Below are positions 7,885 through 15,486 of a stretch of DNA of 64,000 nt, piece by piece; the first letter of the stretch is position 1; each line of letters starts with the position of its first letter. The stretch covers positions 1-64,000 of the forward strand of contig DLGF01000025.1 in the NCBI GenBank assembly GCA_002482545.1, read 5' to 3'. Made by a program: the position numbers and the translations under genes. The notes below the pieces were generated by a model, which searched no databases, was not told where the DNA came from, and saw only the letters and a program-made list of their open reading frames with translations. The DNA comes from Sporomusaceae bacterium UBA7701. Lineage in GTDB: Bacteria > Bacillota > Negativicutes > Sporomusales > UBA7701.

Positions 7885-8658
7885 AGGCTTACGGTAAAAA
7901 AACGGCAGAAAATGCTGAAATCCGATATCCCGGAAGTTCAATATCGCCTCGGTGCCGCCGACAAAGAAAATCCCGCCGGGCTTGAGGGCCGCGAAAAAGC
8001 GGCGATACAAGGCGTCTTTGGCTTCTTCGGTGAAGTAGATTACTACATTGCGGCAGAGAATAAGGTCAAATCCGGTTTCAAATTTATCCAGCAGCAGATT
8101 ATGCTGCTGGAATTCGACGCGCCCTCTCATATCATCGTTAAGGGCGTAATCGGCGTCGATTCGGGAGAAGTATTTTGTCAGCCGTTCTTGGGGAATGTTT
8201 TTTAGATCGCCGGGGGTATAAACCCCTTTCTTTGCTTTGGCCAGCATTTCAACGTCAATATCTGTGGCCAGTATGCGGTGACGTACCCCCGGGGTCTTTT
8301 CCGCCATGATCATCGCGAGAGAGTATGGCTCCGCCCCGGTTGAGCAGCCGGCACTCCAGATATTCAACCGGGGGCTGGTTGTCAATAGCTGCGGAATCAC
8401 TTTCTCCTCAAGTTCGATAAACTTTTCCGGGGTGCGGAAGAACTCGGTGACGTTGATCGTAAGATAGTCAATGAAGGTCTTGTACAACTTGGGATCACTG
8501 TCGATAAGCTGAAAAAAAGCGGCGTAAGTGCTCACGCCTTGCCGGGCCATAAAATTCGAAATTCGCCGCTGCATCTGAGCTGGTTTGTACTGGTTAAGGT
8601 CGATGTTCGATTTTGCAAATAGCTTCTGCTTAAATTGTTCCCAATCCCGATCGTTCAC
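7879..8658 (-). CDS. cheR: Chemotaxis protein methyltransferase CheR
   Basis: This 259-residue protein has the CheR layout: an N-terminal helical CheR_N domain (to about 75) and a SAM-dependent methyltransferase domain. The SAM site NIWSAGCSTGAEPYSLAMI and the ILCRNVVIYF motif are intact, as is the FFRTPEKF segment. It methylates glutamates on chemoreceptors using SAM. GTG start behind GGAGGATGTTAG. It follows motB by 14 bases on the same strand, so motor and adaptation genes are probably cotranscribed. Confidence 0.93.
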   Translation of the reverse strand: MNDRDWEQFKQKLFAKSNIDLNQYKPAQMQRRISNFMARQGVSTYAAFFQLIDSDPKLYKTFIDYLTINVTEFFRTPEKFIELEEKVIPQLLTTSPRLNIWSAGCSTGAEPYSLAMIMAEKTPGVRHRILATDIDVEMLAKAKKGVYTPGDLKNIPQERLTKYFSRIDADYALNDDMRGRVEFQQHNLLLDKFETGFDLILCRNVVIYFTEEAKDALYRRFFAALKPGGIFFVGGTEAILNFRDIGFQHFLPFFYRKPL

Positions 8659-8672
8659 CTAACATCCTCCGC

Positions 8673-9461
8673 CTATGGTTTTATTGGTGCATCGTTGATT
8701 CCGGGTATGGCGCCGTTAATCTCCCCGCCGACACGGTCGGACCGGAGGACGACCACGTCCACCCGGCGGTTTTTCGCCCGGTTCTCTTCCGTGGTGTTCG
8801 GATAGAGCGGGCGGTATTCGCCGTAGCCCAGTGAAGACATGCGGTGCGGGTCCATGCCATGTTTCTCGATTAAATACCGGGTTACGGCAATGGAGCGGGC
8901 GGACGAGAGTTCCCAGTTTGACGGAAATTGCAGCGTATTGATGGGAAGGTTGTCCGCGTGGCCTTCAACCCGCACATATCGCGCGTTGTTTTTCAAGGCG
9001 TTCCCCACGGAGTCCAGAAGCCCGTTGGCATCTCCCCTCAGGTCGGCCCGTCCCAGGTCAAACAGAACACTGTCCATGAACCGGATGGTAAGTCCCCGCT
9101 CATCGATAACGAATCCGACAGCCTTAGGATCTTTGATATTAGCCTGTATATTTCGGATAATATCCTGAAAATCCTCGGTTTCTTTCGCACTATCGCGCGA
9201 AATGGCCTGCTCGATTGGTTGTGTTCCCTGGTGATCGAACACAATACTCGACCGATCGCCGTCAGTTTTAAAGGCGACAGCGAGTGTTGCTTTCAGGGCG
9301 TTAAACTTAGCAACGTCGGCTTTGCTCATAGCGTACATGATTACGAAGAAGGCCATCATCAACGTAATCAAGTCAGCGTAGGTCAAAAGCCACCGCATCA
9401 TGCCTGCGGCATCATGGCCGCCTCCGCCGCCTCCTGCGCCGCCTGCGCGTCGTCTAGCCAT
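8673..9461 (-). CDS. motB: Flagellar stator protein MotB
   Basis: This 262-residue protein has a short Gly-rich N-terminus, a single transmembrane helix (about 24-45) with the proton-binding Asp30 in LLTYADLITLM, a plug/linker region and a C-terminal OmpA-like peptidoglycan-binding domain (about 125-245, with VEGHADNLP and NWELSSARS). It couples ion flow to flagellar rotation as partner of MotA. No motA is next to it: the upstream space holds only the ald terminator and a 22-codon frame. MotA must be encoded elsewhere. The Gly-rich leader (GGAGGGGGGHD) is longer than usual. Confidence 0.92.
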   Translation of the reverse strand: MARRRAGGAGGGGGGHDAAGMMRWLLTYADLITLMMAFFVIMYAMSKADVAKFNALKATLAVAFKTDGDRSSIVFDHQGTQPIEQAISRDSAKETEDFQDIIRNIQANIKDPKAVGFVIDERGLTIRFMDSVLFDLGRADLRGDANGLLDSVGNALKNNARYVRVEGHADNLPINTLQFPSNWELSSARSIAVTRYLIEKHGMDPHRMSSLGYGEYRPLYPNTTEENRAKNRRVDVVVLRSDRVGGEINGAIPGINDAPIKP

Positions 9462-9568
9462 CCCATCACATCCTTAAATAGACTCGTAGTCCATCAAGTA
9501 CTGCCTAATAGCAACGTCGATTTTCCCATTTTCTTTCTCCATTCGACATGAACCGCCAATTTTCCTAC

Positions 9569-9609
9569 TAAAAAATGCCGGGATTGTAGAAAATCCACAA
9601 TCCCGGCAT
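9569..9609 (-). terminator. Intrinsic terminator of ald
   Basis: ATGCCGGGATTGT (9575-9587) and ACAATCCCGGCAT (9597-9609) form a perfect 13-base-pair stem, followed on the minus strand by a T run. It lies 24 bases past the ald stop. Confidence 0.9.
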
Positions 9610-9632
9610 TATTTACGGTGTTCCTACCGAAA

Positions 9633-10751
9633 TTAGCCCATCGCTTCCGCAAGCGGAGTGTAAGGCAGTTTAAGCCCTTCGGCAACGCCCGGATAGGTGC
9701 ATTTGCCGTCGAGAACATTGACGCCTTTAGCCAGACCCGGATTTTCGGATACCGCTTTGCGCCAGCCTTTGTTGGCGATTTGCAGCGCGTAGTCGAGAGT
9801 CGCGTTGGTAAGTGCGAAGGTCGAGGTGCGAGCAACCGCACCCGGCATATTGGCCACCGAGTAGTGGATGACGCCGTATTTTTCGAAGGTCGGGTTGCTA
9901 TGAGTGGTTACGCGGTCGATCGTCTCAACCGAGCCGCCTTGGTCGATAGCCACGTCGACGATAACCGAACCGGCTTGCATGCCTTTGACCATTTCCTCGG
10001 TAACCAGCTTCGGAGCTTTTGCGCCAGGCAGGAGGACTGCGCCGACAACGAGGTCGGCTTTCTTAACCCACTCAGCGATGTTGAAGCTATTGGACATAAC
10101 GGTATTTACGCGGCCGCCAAAGATGTCGTCCAAATAACGGAGACGGTCAATGGAGCGGTCAATGATGGTGACCCGGGCGCCGAGGCCCATAGCCATTTTG
10201 GCTGCATTGGTGCCGACGATGCCGCCGCCGACGATGGTAACCTGCGCCGGAGCGACGCCGGCAACACCACCGAGGAGGATGCCTTTTCCGCCATAGGGTT
10301 TTTCGAGGAACTGGGCACCGATCTGGATGGACATCCGGCCGGCGATCTCGCTCATCGGCGAGAGCAGCGGCAGGCTGTGGTTGGCGCCTTCAATCGTTTC
10401 GTAGGCAATGCCCACAACTTTATGCTGGAGCAGTGCTTTCGTCAGTTCGGGCTCAGGAGCCAGATGCAGGTAGGTAAAGAGAATTTGTCCTTCATGGAAC
10501 AGGTTATATTCCGGCTCCAGCGGCTCTTTAACCTTGATGATCATTTCGGAAGTGTCAAACAGTTGCTTCTTGTCCTTGATAATTTCCGCACCGGCTTGTT
10601 GGTAAGCCTCGTCGGAAATACCGCTGCCGATGCCGGCATTGTACTCTACCAGTACGCGGTGGCCGGCCTTGCGCAGAGCTTCAACACCTGCAGGAGTAAG
10701 ACCGACGCGGTTCTCATTGTTCTTAATTTCCTTGGCAACACCAATAATCAT
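9633..10751 (-). CDS. ald: Alanine dehydrogenase
   Basis: This 372-residue enzyme, the usual family length, interconverts L-alanine and pyruvate with NAD(H) and ammonia. Substrate residues Arg15 (NENRVG), Lys75 (VKEP) and His96 (YLHLA) are in place. The Rossmann motif GGGIVGTNAAKMAMG starts at about 175. ATG at 10751 is chosen because GGGGGACAG precedes it and family members begin with MIIGV; the frame extends 11 codons upstream without support. Ald helps spores use L-alanine on germination in Bacillus; here it may also serve fermentation. Upstream lies a tandem palindrome that may be its operator. Confidence 0.95.
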   Translation of the reverse strand: MIIGVAKEIKNNENRVGLTPAGVEALRKAGHRVLVEYNAGIGSGISDEAYQQAGAEIIKDKKQLFDTSEMIIKVKEPLEPEYNLFHEGQILFTYLHLAPEPELTKALLQHKVVGIAYETIEGANHSLPLLSPMSEIAGRMSIQIGAQFLEKPYGGKGILLGGVAGVAPAQVTIVGGGIVGTNAAKMAMGLGARVTIIDRSIDRLRYLDDIFGGRVNTVMSNSFNIAEWVKKADLVVGAVLLPGAKAPKLVTEEMVKGMQAGSVIVDVAIDQGGSVETIDRVTTHSNPTFEKYGVIHYSVANMPGAVARTSTFALTNATLDYALQIANKGWRKAVSENPGLAKGVNVLDGKCTYPGVAEGLKLPYTPLAEAMG

Positions 10752-10810
10752 TACTGTCCCCCACTTTCTAGAATTAATGTCCAAGTTTAAAAATATGCAA
10801 TAAATGTGCC

Positions 10811-10911
10811 AATGGCAAAATCCGCCATTGACAAGGCTTCGCTTAAACGCTCGGAAACTTTTATTTCCAAATGCGGAATATTATATTTCCATTGCGGAAA
10901 TTTTTATTTCC
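10811..10911. promoter_or_regulatory. Tandem palindromic operator upstream of ald
   Basis: TTTCC-N6-GGAA (10864-10877) and TTTCC-N5-GGAAA (10886-10900) repeat in tandem, with half sites GGAAA (10852-10856) and TATTTCC (10905-10911). A separate inverted repeat AATGGC...GCCATT lies at 10811-10829. The sites sit 60-160 bases upstream of the ald start and probably bind a dimeric regulator. The regulator is not identifiable from the window. Confidence 0.5.
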
Positions 10912-10967
10912 AAAATCAAAATCATAAGCGCCGATCCGCTCCCTTTTAACGTCCAGCCATAACAGCA

Positions 10968-11177
10968 CTATCTTTGCTGATAGGATGTATGCGGCTCTCC
11001 TTTTCGTTCTTCATGGGCCCCTTTCAAGGTTTCATACTCCACAAGCAGATGATCCAGATGCGAACTCAACCCGATGACTTCCGGATTGGCGGCGTCTCCC
11101 CCTTTTTCCAGAACCAGGATGTTAAGCAGCTTGCGTACTTCTTCAATTTCTTTAAGCATTCTAGACAAATCAATCAT
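10968..11177 (-). CDS. Spo0E-like aspartyl-phosphate phosphatase
   Basis: This 69-residue helical protein matches the Spo0E-like family: an N-terminal helix (EIEEVRKLLNIL), then the signature region PEVIGLSSHLDHLLVEYE, where family members have SxxLDxLL. Spo0E proteins dephosphorylate Spo0A~P and so hold back sporulation. The ATG overlaps the 3' end of hypB by 8 bases behind AAGGAG, so translation is probably coupled to the hydrogenase maturation genes, an odd pairing. The C-terminus (EERKGEPHTSYQQR) is polar and disordered. Confidence 0.8.
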   Translation of the reverse strand: MIDLSRMLKEIEEVRKLLNILVLEKGGDAANPEVIGLSSHLDHLLVEYETLKGAHEERKGEPHTSYQQR

Positions 11178-11844
11178 CCGCCTGACTCCTTGTTTTTTTC
11201 TGCGCTATTCGTTGCCGTAGCCAAGAATACCAGTCTAAAAGTCCCTCGCCGGTTCGACAGGAAACGAGAAGCAGCGCGGCTCCCGGACTAATGCTGGAGA
11301 GATCTTCGCAGGCAGCTTCCATATCGAAGGAAGTATAGGGGAGCAAGTCGACTTTATTCAAAATTACAGCCTCCGCCTGTTTAAACACAAGCGGATATTT
11401 TAAGGGCTTATCTTCTCCTTCCGTAATACTCAGAACCGTTACCTTGCAGTCTTCACCGATGTCAAATTCCGCCGGGCATACCAAGTTGCCGACGTTCTCG
11501 ATAATAATCAGGTCCAGGGCAGCCAGTTCCAGACCGGCTAACGCGTTTCTTACCATATTGGCGTCCAGATGGCATCCGCCGCCGGTGTTGATTTGAATCA
11601 CCGGCACCCCCTGCCTGGCGATGCGCTCCGCATCTTTTGACGTAAACAGGTCTCCTTCGATTACCGCTATATTCATCTCATCTTTTAACGCCGCCAGGGT
11701 GTTTTCCAACAGCGTTGTTTTTCCTGAACCGGGTGAACCCAGAAGATTTAAAGCAAAAATGCCCTGTGCCCCAAGAGCCGCTTTTAGTTCATCCGCTATT
11801 CGATCATTCTGCTCCAGAATATTGGCCATCACGCGTATTTCCAT
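11170..11844 (-). CDS. hypB: Hydrogenase nickel-insertion GTPase HypB
   Basis: This 224-residue protein is a G3E-family GTPase that delivers nickel to [NiFe]-hydrogenase precursors together with HypA. The P-loop is GSPGSGKTT (36-44). The family's metal-site residues appear in GGGCHLD, and the NKVDLLPY guanine motif is present. It lacks the N-terminal His-rich or CxxCGC nickel-storage stretch. The ATG overlaps the hypA stop (TAATG), with GGAGGTTGA before it. No hydrogenase structural genes are in the window. Confidence 0.93.
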   Translation of the reverse strand: MEIRVMANILEQNDRIADELKAALGAQGIFALNLLGSPGSGKTTLLENTLAALKDEMNIAVIEGDLFTSKDAERIARQGVPVIQINTGGGCHLDANMVRNALAGLELAALDLIIIENVGNLVCPAEFDIGEDCKVTVLSITEGEDKPLKYPLVFKQAEAVILNKVDLLPYTSFDMEAACEDLSSISPGAALLLVSCRTGEGLLDWYSWLRQRIAQKKTRSQADD

Positions 11845-12185
11845 TACTCAACCTCCAAATGCTCCACCCGGAGTTCGCGGCCGGACGTAATCTCGGTCCT
11901 GTGCGAACCGCAGTCCGGGCACACCAACCGGAATGCCTCTACCGCAAAGCTCCGGCTGCAATCCTGGCAACGGCAAATAAGCGGCATGATTTCGATCTCG
12001 AGTTCGGCCCGCTCGGCCATTGTCCCCGCAGCCATCGCGGCAAAGCAAAACCGCAGCGCATCCGGCTCTATCGCGGTCAATTGCCCAATCTGGAGCTTAA
12101 TGCGAGAAACTTTGCCTGCTCCGTTATTCGCTGCCGCATCGGCGACTATTTCCAAAATACCCTGCGCAATCGCCATTTCGTGCAT
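11844..12185 (-). CDS. hypA: Hydrogenase/urease nickel metallochaperone HypA
   Basis: This 113-residue protein starts MHEMAIAQ, with the His2 of the nickel site. The zinc site is the usual two-pair arrangement (CRCQDC and CPDCGS). It binds nickel and docks on HypB to load [NiFe]-hydrogenase. It is first of the hypA-hypB-spo0E-like set, all overlapping, and lies 76 bases downstream of folD on the same strand. Confidence 0.92.
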   Translation of the reverse strand: MHEMAIAQGILEIVADAAANNGAGKVSRIKLQIGQLTAIEPDALRFCFAAMAAGTMAERAELEIEIMPLICRCQDCSRSFAVEAFRLVCPDCGSHRTEITSGRELRVEHLEVE

Positions 12186-12261
12186 GCTGGCCGCCTTATT
12201 CCTCCTATCGCTCCTGGTTGACCGGGCGGCGCAACCGCCAGTCTCCGCCTGCCGGGGTCGA

Positions 12262-13098
12262 TCACCCGGCGAAGTGGCGAAGCACCGCTTCCATCACCAT
12301 GACATTGCTGACCGCGCCGACGCCTCCGGGGACGGGTGTAATGGCCCGGGCAACCGGTTCTACCGCGGCGAACTCCACGTCCCCAACGAGACGGCCGCCC
12401 ACCTCGTTAATCCCCACATCCACAACAACGGCACCGGGTTTAATCATGGCCGCTCCGATCATTTCCGGCCGGCCGACGGCGGCGACTACGACATCCGCCG
12501 CCCTCACGACCGAAACCAAGTCGGGCGTTTTGGAGTGGCAGACCGTTACCGTTGCATTGCGGGCAAGCATTAATTGGAACAACGGCTTGCCTACCACGTT
12601 GCTGCGGCCGACGATAGCGACTTTTTTCCCCTCAAGCTTAATACTGTAATGATCGAGGATGGTCATCACCGCGCGGGGCGTGCAAGGCGCCCAACGGCTT
12701 TTTCCGGCCGCGACCAGTCCAACGTTCAGAGGATGCAAGGAATCGACGTCTTTGTCCGGACAAATCGTCTCAGCGACTTTGTCCGGGTCAAGATGACGCG
12801 GCAACGGCATCATCGGCAGAATGCCGTGAATACCCGGATCACGATTCAGTTCGCCGAGCACGGCGAGCAGCCCGGGCTCCGCCATATCGCCCGGCAGAGT
12901 TCTCACATCTGCGCGGAGGCCAATGTTGCCGGCCAGTTTTACTAACGCATTTGTATAGACTCTGGACGCCGGGTCATCCCCCACGCGAACGACGGCCAAA
13001 CCGCATTGGATTCCCTGCTGGCGCAAGGCTTCCACCTTTTCCTGCAGCCTGGCTTTAACACCAGCCGCAACTTGTCTGCCCTCCAATATGAGCGCCAA
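12262..13098 (-). CDS. folD: Bifunctional methylene-tetrahydrofolate dehydrogenase/cyclohydrolase FolD
   Basis: This 278-residue enzyme interconverts 5,10-methylene-, methenyl- and 10-formyl-THF. The substrate motif with catalytic Lys is VYTNALVKLAGNIGLR (a variant of the usual YxxxK). DKDVDSLHPLNVG and the cofactor motif VGRSNVVGKPLFQLM follow, and the C-terminal PVPGGVG signature is intact. The start is TTG at 13096-13098, 6 bases behind GGGAGGGG, giving the family N-terminus MALILEG. The frame is open 82 codons further upstream but that part is not protein-like. FolD feeds the Wood-Ljungdahl pathway in acetogenic relatives. Confidence 0.92.
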   Translation of the reverse strand: MALILEGRQVAAGVKARLQEKVEALRQQGIQCGLAVVRVGDDPASRVYTNALVKLAGNIGLRADVRTLPGDMAEPGLLAVLGELNRDPGIHGILPMMPLPRHLDPDKVAETICPDKDVDSLHPLNVGLVAAGKSRWAPCTPRAVMTILDHYSIKLEGKKVAIVGRSNVVGKPLFQLMLARNATVTVCHSKTPDLVSVVRAADVVVAAVGRPEMIGAAMIKPGAVVVDVGINEVGGRLVGDVEFAAVEPVARAITPVPGGVGAVSNVMVMEAVLRHFAG

Positions 13099-13298
13099 AC
13101 CATACCCCTCCCTATCGCTTCCGGCTGCGCCGGAGCATCGCCCTTGCATGTAACTAGTATAACATTTCATGGAGCATCCGAGGCTAGACAGCCGGCACGC
13201 TTTAGCATTCCACAATATGGGAATTATATTCGATTGCCTTACCCAATTATGCCCTGCCTGCGATCGCTCCTGGTGTAATATTGGCTTGGCGGACAAAA

Positions 13299-13324
13299 AT
13301 TTCCTCCTCCTTCCAGGAGGAAAT
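13299..13324 (-). terminator. Hairpin in the folD-SASP gap
   Basis: ATTTCCTCCT (13299-13308) pairs perfectly with AGGAGGAAAT (13315-13324), and on the minus strand is followed by TTTTTG. It would stop leftward read-through from the polX side before folD. The rest of the 317-base gap 13099-13415 shows no gene. Confidence 0.55.
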
Positions 13325-13415
13325 CCCAAGAGCGGGCTTGGCACTATTTAACATAATGACTGCAGGATAATCGCAATTTTGTGCGCCATAATAATAGTAC
13401 CGAAAGGAGGTGATA

Positions 13416-13634
13416 ATGATGGCACGGAGCAGAAAACCCGTTAACCCGCAAGCTGAAAATGCCCTTGACCGCATGAAGTTCGAAGTCGCTTCTGAACTGG
13501 GCGTTGCTGACCGCGTCCGTTCGCAAGGTTGGAATACCATGACTTCCGCTGACTGTGGCCGCGTCGGCGGTCATATGGTGCGGAAAATGATCGAGCAATA
13601 CGAATCGAGCGTTAGTGGTGGTACCAATTCCTAA
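13416..13634 (+). CDS. Small acid-soluble spore protein, alpha/beta type
   Basis: This protein of about 72 residues is an SASP that coats spore DNA and protects it. The two family signatures are visible: ALDRMKFEVASELGV (containing the GPR cleavage-like site) and WNTMTSADCGRVGGHMVRKMI. A textbook AAAGGAGG site precedes two adjacent ATG codons (13416 and 13419); either may be used. In the family, transcription is by forespore sigma-G. It stands alone, with a terminator right behind it. This is direct evidence for endospore formation. Confidence 0.93.
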   Translation: MMARSRKPVNPQAENALDRMKFEVASELGVADRVRSQGWNTMTSADCGRVGGHMVRKMIEQYESSVSGGTNS

Positions 13635-13659
13635 GAGGTATTGGCACTAGGATTCGCTT

Positions 13660-13683
13660 TGGGCGGCGCTATGCCGCCCTTTA
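13660..13683 (+). terminator. SASP terminator
   Basis: GGGCGGC and GCCGCCC flank a short loop and are followed by TTTAT, 26 bases after the SASP stop. It can also serve the convergent polX transcript. Confidence 0.7.
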
Positions 13684-13753
13684 TCTGTTTCTCCAATCGG
13701 TTTGAAGGACCAATCCGGTCTTTCCCATTATGCCACGGCGGGTGAACGAACCA

Positions 13754-15478
13754 TCAGGGCCTTTTTCGCCGCAATAAGGCCCATGCTTCCCGGGCGGGGC
13801 GGGTATTGACAATGTCGCCGGCCGAAAGCCAGCCCTTTCGGGCTGTCGCGATGCCGAAGCGAACGCTGTCAAGCTCATCCACAGCGTGGGCATCCGGATT
13901 TACCGCCAGCAAAAGGCCTTTTTCCCTGGCCTTGAAGCACCATCGCCAGTCCAGGTCAAGCCGGTACGGGCTGGCGTTTATCTCCACAATCGTCCCGGTA
14001 GCGGCCGCCGCTTCCAGCACCGCATCCAGATTCACGGCGTATCCTTCCCGCGCCAGCAGGATTCTCCCGGTGGGATGCCCGAGGATGCTGACATAGCGGT
14101 TGGACAGGGCGGTGACGATTCTTTGCGTCATGTCGGCCTCGCTTAACCGGAAGAAGGAATGGACCGAGGCGATAACAAAGTCAAACTCCGCCAGCACAGC
14201 ATCAGGATAATCCAGTGACCCGTCCGCCAGAATATCGCTTTCAATGCCGGCGAGAACCCGGAATTGAGGGTTGGCCTCATTGAGCCGCTCTATTTCACGG
14301 CGCTGTTCCAGCACAGTTTCAAGCTGAAGCCCGCGGGCATATACCGCGGTACGGCTGTGATCGGTAATTCCGAGATACTGCCATCCGCGCCGCTGCGCGG
14401 CGGCTGCCAGCTCGGCGAGGGAAGAGCTTCCGTCCGAATAGGTGGTATGGACATGGAGCACACCGCGCACGTCGCTTTCCTTTACCAGTTCCGGCAGCCG
14501 CCCGGCCGCGGCGGCTTGAATTTCACCCATTCCCTCCCGCAGTTCAGGCGGGATGAACGGCAAGCCGAGAGCCTGGTACAGCCGGGGTTCGTCTTGGACG
14601 GCCAGGCGTTGCTCTGCGGCGGCTTCCAGGCCATATTCATTAATTTTCAAGCCGCGCTCCTTGGCCCAGCCCCGCAAGGCGATATGGTGGTCCTTGCTGC
14701 CGGTCAAATGGTGCAGGGCGGTAGCCATTTCTTCCGGGCGGACCAGCCGGATGTCCACATTGATGCCGGTAACCAGCTTTAAACTGACTTTTGCCGGCCC
14801 CTGACTCAGCACCTGCTGGATTCCGGGCATCCCGGCAATGAGTTGCTGCAAAGCCGCCGGCTGGTCGGACGCGAGTACAATATCGATATCTTTCACCGTT
14901 TCCATGCGCCGCCGGATGCTGCCGGCGACTTCCACCCGGTCCACGCCCGGGAGGCGGCGAAGAAAGTCAGCGATCTTCTCGGCCAGCGGCCAAGCCTCGG
15001 ATAACAAAAACCGGCCCTGGTGCTTCTTCAGATATTCAATTCCCTGAAGAAGCTTGGCCTGTGTTTTCGCCCCGAAGCCGGGCAACCCGATGAGCCGGTT
15101 CTCCCGGCAGGCGTATTCCAACTCGCCGACGGAAGTAATATGCAGCTTCTCATGAAGCTGCAGCGCTTTTTTCGGCCCAAGGCCCGGAATGCTGACCAGT
15201 TCAAACAAAACCGCCGGCACGGAGGCTTTCAAGTCTTCGTAAAAGGAAAGCCGGCCCGTATCAAGGTATTCGCGGACCTTTTGCCCGATCGCCTGGCCAA
15301 ATCCCTTGGTTTTCTCCATCGCCCCGCTCGCCACGAAAGCCGGGAGTTCCTCATCCAGTTCTTCCAGAAACCGGGCGGCCGATTGATACGCCCGAATTTT
15401 GAAGGGGTTGTCCCCTTTCAACTCCAAGAGGGTCGCAATTTCCTCAAACAGACGCGCGAGCTCATGATTGTCGGCCAT
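13754..15478 (-). CDS. polX: Family X DNA polymerase / 3'-5' exonuclease PolX
   Basis: This 574-residue protein has an N-terminal helix-hairpin-helix region (about 1-150, with IPGLGPKKALQL and LPGFGAKTQ), an X-family nucleotidyltransferase core (about 160-310; VAGSIRRRMETVKDIDIVL with the metal aspartates) and a C-terminal PHP phosphoesterase domain (about 335-570; HVHTTYSDGS, ITDHS, EINASPYRLD, NPDAHAV) carrying the 3'-5' exonuclease. It acts in base-excision and gap repair. ATG follows GGAGGTAACG. The gene lies 8 bases downstream of the SpoVD-type PBP gene. Confidence 0.95.
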   Translation of the reverse strand: MADNHELARLFEEIATLLELKGDNPFKIRAYQSAARFLEELDEELPAFVASGAMEKTKGFGQAIGQKVREYLDTGRLSFYEDLKASVPAVLFELVSIPGLGPKKALQLHEKLHITSVGELEYACRENRLIGLPGFGAKTQAKLLQGIEYLKKHQGRFLLSEAWPLAEKIADFLRRLPGVDRVEVAGSIRRRMETVKDIDIVLASDQPAALQQLIAGMPGIQQVLSQGPAKVSLKLVTGINVDIRLVRPEEMATALHHLTGSKDHHIALRGWAKERGLKINEYGLEAAAEQRLAVQDEPRLYQALGLPFIPPELREGMGEIQAAAAGRLPELVKESDVRGVLHVHTTYSDGSSSLAELAAAAQRRGWQYLGITDHSRTAVYARGLQLETVLEQRREIERLNEANPQFRVLAGIESDILADGSLDYPDAVLAEFDFVIASVHSFFRLSEADMTQRIVTALSNRYVSILGHPTGRILLAREGYAVNLDAVLEAAAATGTIVEINASPYRLDLDWRWCFKAREKGLLLAVNPDAHAVDELDSVRFGIATARKGWLSAGDIVNTRPAREAWALLRRKRP

Positions 15479-15486
15479 CGCTTTCG

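Noticed and set aside
9474..9542. A 22-codon frame (MEKENGKIDVAIRQYLMDYE...) just before motB, considered as a remnant of motA.
   Set aside because: No ribosome-binding site and no similarity to the MotA C-terminus that I can see; too short to support.
9618..10790. Long plus-strand open frame opposite alanine dehydrogenase.
   Set aside because: It is the antisense shadow of a high-GC gene; no ribosome-binding site and no recognisable protein.
12262..13344. FolD frame extended by 82 codons to ATG 13344.
   Set aside because: The extra part is not family-like and includes likely promoter sequence; the TTG start has the correct Shine-Dalgarno and N-terminus.
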